A DNA stretch of 8,363 nucleotides from Beijerinckiaceae bacterium (GTDB lineage Bacteria; Pseudomonadota; Alphaproteobacteria; Rhizobiales; Beijerinckiaceae): assembly GCA_027346205.1 (NCBI GenBank), contig DAIESR010000541.1:1-8363 (forward strand). Direction: 5' to 3'. Positions 6,192 to 8,363 of the stretch are shown piece by piece. The notes under the pieces were generated by a model. The model was not told the origin of the DNA, ran no database searches, and saw nothing but the letters and a program-made list of their open reading frames with translations. Position numbers and translations under genes: made by a program. The number at the start of each line of letters is the position of its first letter. Position 1 is the stretch's first letter.

Positions 6192-6230
6192 AGCCGGTTT
6201 GGAGCGCTGCTTCAACCGGCTCTTTTTTTT
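6190..6230 (+). terminator. Strong rho-independent terminator with no assigned gene upstream
   Basis: AGAGCCGGTT (6190-6199) pairs perfectly with AACCGGCTCT (6214-6223) over 10 bp, with a 14-base loop containing AGCGCT. The stem runs straight into eight T residues (6223-6230). It works only on the plus strand; the minus strand lacks a following T-run. The nearest plus-strand gene end is the acyl-CoA ligase stop at 5358, over 800 bases upstream, so the transcript it ends is unidentified. It also insulates the htpG promoter just downstream. Confidence 0.85.
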
Positions 6231-6259
6231 CGCGCCTACGCTGCTTGGGTAGCGCTTCT

Positions 6260-6288
6260 CTTGAATCCGGCCTTGGCAAAGGCGATAT
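6260..6288 (+). promoter_or_regulatory. Putative RpoH (sigma-32) heat-shock promoter of htpG
   Basis: CTTGAA (6260-6265) and CGATAT (6283-6288) are separated by 17 bases. This resembles the alphaproteobacterial RpoH pattern CTTGAA-N17/18-C(C/T)TATAT. It would give a start near 6295 and a leader of about 55 bases ahead of htpG, a classical heat-shock gene. It sits between the upstream terminator and the gene. The match is by eye; the start site is inferred. Confidence 0.55.
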
Positions 6289-6349
6289 CACGGTTGCCAC
6301 TGCGCGGATTCGCGCGCGTCAATCAATTCATGATTCCGGAGGGTGAGAG

Positions 6350-8302
6350 ATGACGGAGATGGACGGCCAGACCCATGCATTCCAGGCGGACGTGGCGCGG
6401 CTTCTCGATCTCATGGTCCATTCGGTTTATTCCGAACGCGATATTTTCCTGCGCGAACTCATTTCCAATGGCGCCGACGCCTGCGAAAAGTTGCGCCATG
6501 AGGCTCTGGCCGATCCGTCGCTCACAGCCGATTGTCCGAGCTTTCTCATCAATGTGAGCCTCGACAAGGCGAGCCGGACGGTGACGGTCACCGATAATGG
6601 GATCGGCATGTCGAAAGAGGAGCTGGCCTCTTCGCTCGGCACGATCGCCCGCTCCGGCACCCGTGCTTTTCTCGAAAAACTGCGCGCCGATGCGAAGGAG
6701 GATGCGCCGGTCGGCACCGATCTCATCGGTCAGTTTGGTATCGGCTTTTATTCGGCCTTCATGGTTGCAAGCCATATCGATGTTTTGTCGCGCCGCGCGG
6801 GGACACATGATGCCTATCGCTGGAGCTCGGACGGCAAGGGCAGTTTCTCCATTGCGCCACTTGCGCTCGAAGAAGCGCCGACGCGGGGCACCAAAGTCAT
6901 TCTCCATCTCAATGAGGCGAGCGACGAATATCTCGACGCCTATAATGTCGAGAAGATCCTGCGCGAATATTCGAGCGCTATCGCCGTGCCGGTCGAGTTG
7001 ACGGAACTCGGCCAGGAGGCGAACCCGGAGAATCCTGAAGAGAATCCTGAAGAGAAGCCGAATGAGCCGCGCAAGATCACCGATGGCTCTGCGCTTTGGA
7101 CCAAGCCGAAGAGCGCGGTCAGCGAAGACGAATATACGGAATTCTATCGCAATCTTTCCGGCCAATTCGACAAGCCGGCGCTCACTCTGCATTGGCGGGC
7201 TGAAGGCCGTCACGAATATTCGGTGCTGGCCTTTGTCCCTGGCTCGCGGCCCTATGATCTCTTCGAGCCGGCGCGCAAAGGCCGTGGCAAGCTCTATGTG
7301 CGTCATGTGCTGATCGCGCAGGATGCCGAAATCCTGCCAGGTTGGCTCCGATTCGTGCGCCTCGTCGTCGATTCCGCCGATCTGCCGCTCAATATGTCGC
7401 GCGAGTTGATTCAGGAGACGCCGGTTTATGCGGCGATCAAGAAGGCGGTGACGAATCGCGTGGTGCAGGAGCTGACGAAACTCTCGGAAAATGATCCAGA
7501 CGTCTATGCCCAAGTCTGGGAGCATTTCGGCGGCGTCATGAAGGAAGGGCTCTATGAAGACCCCGAGCGGCGTGACGCTTTGTTCAAGCTCGCCCGTTTT
7601 ACGACCTCGACCCATGCGGACGGCAAGCGCAGCCTCGCCGATTATGTCACGGCTCTGCGTCCCAACCAGACGGCGATCTATTATCTGCTCGGCGAAGAGG
7701 CGAAGCGGCTCAATGTCAGCCCGCAGCTCGAAGGCTTTCGCAGCCGTGGCATCGAAGTTCTGCTGCTGTCCGATCCGATCGATGCCTTCTGGGTCTCGAC
7801 GGCCCTAGGCTTCGACGGCAAGCCGTTCAAATCGGTCTCGCAAGGTGCGGCCGATATCAAATCCATCGCAGCCGAAGAGGGCAAGGAGCCCGTGGCACCC
7901 GAGGCGCCCTCCGTCCAGCTTGCCTCGCTCTTTGCGTTGATGAAGCAGGAGCTTGCCGAAGTGGTCGATGATGTCCGCGCCTCCGACCGTCTGTCGGAAA
8001 GCCCGGCCTGTCTCATCGCCCAGGATCACGGGTTCGACCGTCGCCTCGAACGCATGCTGGCCGAGCATGGCCAATTGGGGGCTTTGTCGAAGCCCGTGCT
8101 CGAAATCAATCCGACGCATCCGCTCGTCGTCGCGCTCGCCGAGCGGGTCGGCCATGCGGATAAAGCCACGCTCGACGACATCATCTGGCTGCTGTTCGAG
8201 GAGGCGCGGCTGGTGGATGGCGAAAAGCCTCAGGATGCGAGCGGCTTTGCGACACGGCTCACCCGTGTTCTGCTGAAGGTCGCGCGCGAACCGGCGGCAT
8301 GA
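6350..8302 (+). CDS. htpG: Molecular chaperone HtpG (Hsp90)
   Basis: This 650-residue bacterial Hsp90 is a cytoplasmic ATP-dependent dimeric chaperone for late folding and remodelling of clients. The N-terminal GHKL ATPase shows RELISNGADA (35-44) with catalytic E36 and N40, DNGIGM (82-87), GTIARSGT (97-104) and the glycine-rich lid GQFGIGFYSAF (127-137). The middle domain contains LYVRHVLI (315-322) and LPLNMSRELIQ (345-355), whose R351 is the likely ATP-contacting arginine. The C-terminal dimerisation domain follows, without the eukaryotic MEEVD tail. The linker at about 222-240 is acidic and carries a short repeat (ENPE twice, then EKPNE). GGAGGG at 6338-6343 lies 6 bases before the ATG, so the start is firm. 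An RpoH-like promoter upstream suggests heat induction. The stop overlaps the next start as ATGA. Confidence 0.97.
   Translation: MTEMDGQTHAFQADVARLLDLMVHSVYSERDIFLRELISNGADACEKLRHEALADPSLTADCPSFLINVSLDKASRTVTVTDNGIGMSKEELASSLGTIARSGTRAFLEKLRADAKEDAPVGTDLIGQFGIGFYSAFMVASHIDVLSRRAGTHDAYRWSSDGKGSFSIAPLALEEAPTRGTKVILHLNEASDEYLDAYNVEKILREYSSAIAVPVELTELGQEANPENPEENPEEKPNEPRKITDGSALWTKPKSAVSEDEYTEFYRNLSGQFDKPALTLHWRAEGRHEYSVLAFVPGSRPYDLFEPARKGRGKLYVRHVLIAQDAEILPGWLRFVRLVVDSADLPLNMSRELIQETPVYAAIKKAVTNRVVQELTKLSENDPDVYAQVWEHFGGVMKEGLYEDPERRDALFKLARFTTSTHADGKRSLADYVTALRPNQTAIYYLLGEEAKRLNVSPQLEGFRSRGIEVLLLSDPIDAFWVSTALGFDGKPFKSVSQGAADIKSIAAEEGKEPVAPEAPSVQLASLFALMKQELAEVVDDVRASDRLSESPACLIAQDHGFDRRLERMLAEHGQLGALSKPVLEINPTHPLVVALAERVGHADKATLDDIIWLLFEEARLVDGEKPQDASGFATRLTRVLLKVAREPAA
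7028..7063 (+). repeat. 12-base tandem repeat inside htpG
   Basis: GAGAATCCTGAA occurs twice in perfect tandem (7028-7039 and 7040-7051), followed by a degenerate third unit GAGAAGCCGAAT (7052-7063). The unit is four codons, so copy changes keep the frame. It encodes the acidic, proline-rich linker between the ATPase and middle domains of HtpG. Confidence 0.9.
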
Positions 8303-8363
8303 GCGAGGAGCCTTCACTTGTCCTCGATCCGGCGGCGTCGCTGAGCTTGCTGCAGCGCCAGCT
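8299..8363 (+). CDS. Start of an unidentified gene (partial, cut by window end)
   Basis: An ATG at 8299-8301 overlaps the htpG stop (ATGA), and the frame stays open through the end of the window (21 full codons, beginning MSEEPSLVLDPAASL). The overlap suggests translational coupling and co-transcription with htpG. A possible ribosome binding site would lie within the end of htpG, where I see no strong Shine-Dalgarno. Too little is present to name a family. Confidence 0.5.
   Translation, partial: MSEEPSLVLDPAASLSLLQRQ

Larger units (their letters stand above)
5793..6349. other. Intergenic region with repeat, orphan terminator and htpG promoter
   Basis: This region separates the leftward DUF2794 gene from the rightward htpG. 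In order it holds hairpin repeat copy 3 (5867-5915), an AT-richer stretch near 5965-6000, a G/C-run-rich stretch (6080-6140) where GGGGG and CCCCC blocks could pair, a plus-strand intrinsic terminator (6190-6230), and an RpoH-like promoter (6260-6288). A plus-strand frame with a TTG start at 5993 runs across both terminator and promoter and is rejected as a gene. Confidence 0.7.

Noticed and set aside
6080..6230. Known structured RNA (6S, SRP RNA, tmRNA, tRNA)
   Set aside because: I could not find the SRP GGAAG apical loop motif, a tRNA T-loop or CCA end, or tmRNA landmarks; only a generic candidate transcript is supported.
5993..6346. Plus-strand TTG-started frame of 117 codons with GGGAG upstream
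   Set aside because: It runs through a strong intrinsic terminator and the htpG promoter, and the sequence is arginine/serine-rich as in non-coding high-GC frames.
6323..7615. Long minus-strand frame (430 codons) opposite htpG
   Set aside because: It is an antisense shadow: htpG on the plus strand matches Hsp90 over its full length, and the minus frame has no family features.

Overview
The window reads as a stretch of a high-GC alphaproteobacterial chromosome, most likely Hyphomicrobiales. A Beijerinckiaceae or methylotroph-like host is possible, but that is inference. The indications are a DUF2794 gene (a family I know from Alphaproteobacteria), a PQQ synthesis gene, Rhizobiales-style intergenic hairpin repeats containing CATGTCCCGGAAAAG, and an RpoH-like promoter before htpG. 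It is mostly ordinary housekeeping and metabolic DNA. I see no transposase, phage gene, CRISPR array, rRNA or tRNA.

Layout. A probable gene tail (1-93) runs into a long inverted repeat (74-140). Next comes gluQ (166-1074, +), encoding the glutamyl-queuosine tRNA(Asp) synthetase. It converges on pqqC (1116-1904, -), the last enzyme of PQQ synthesis, which has a second copy of the repeat just upstream of its ribosome binding site. A 568-base stretch without a convincing gene follows; it holds an FNR/FixK-type box. Then come a secreted outer-membrane channel-like protein of the phenol meta-pathway/SphA type (2567-3553, +) and a long-chain acyl-CoA ligase (3661-5358, +). The ligase converges on a small DUF2794 gene (5385-5792, -), which has a third repeat copy upstream. 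After that lies a 557-base gap with a strong rho-independent terminator that has no obvious gene before it, then an RpoH-like promoter. htpG (Hsp90, 6350-8302, +) follows, and its stop codon overlaps the start of another open frame cut by the window end (8299 onward).

How the genes relate. The outer-membrane protein and acyl-CoA ligase are co-directional and 107 bases apart. They could take up and activate a hydrophobic acid, but nothing proves a shared operon. The other genes look functionally unrelated.

The most interesting material is non-coding. One hairpin repeat family occurs three times, each time upstream of and oriented with the next gene. Two copies share a 23-base leader, and two have short direct repeats at their edges that could be insertion footprints. 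The other notable signal is the orphan terminator at 6190-6230, which suggests an unannotated small RNA or short ORF upstream of htpG. I did not find a clear new multi-gene system.
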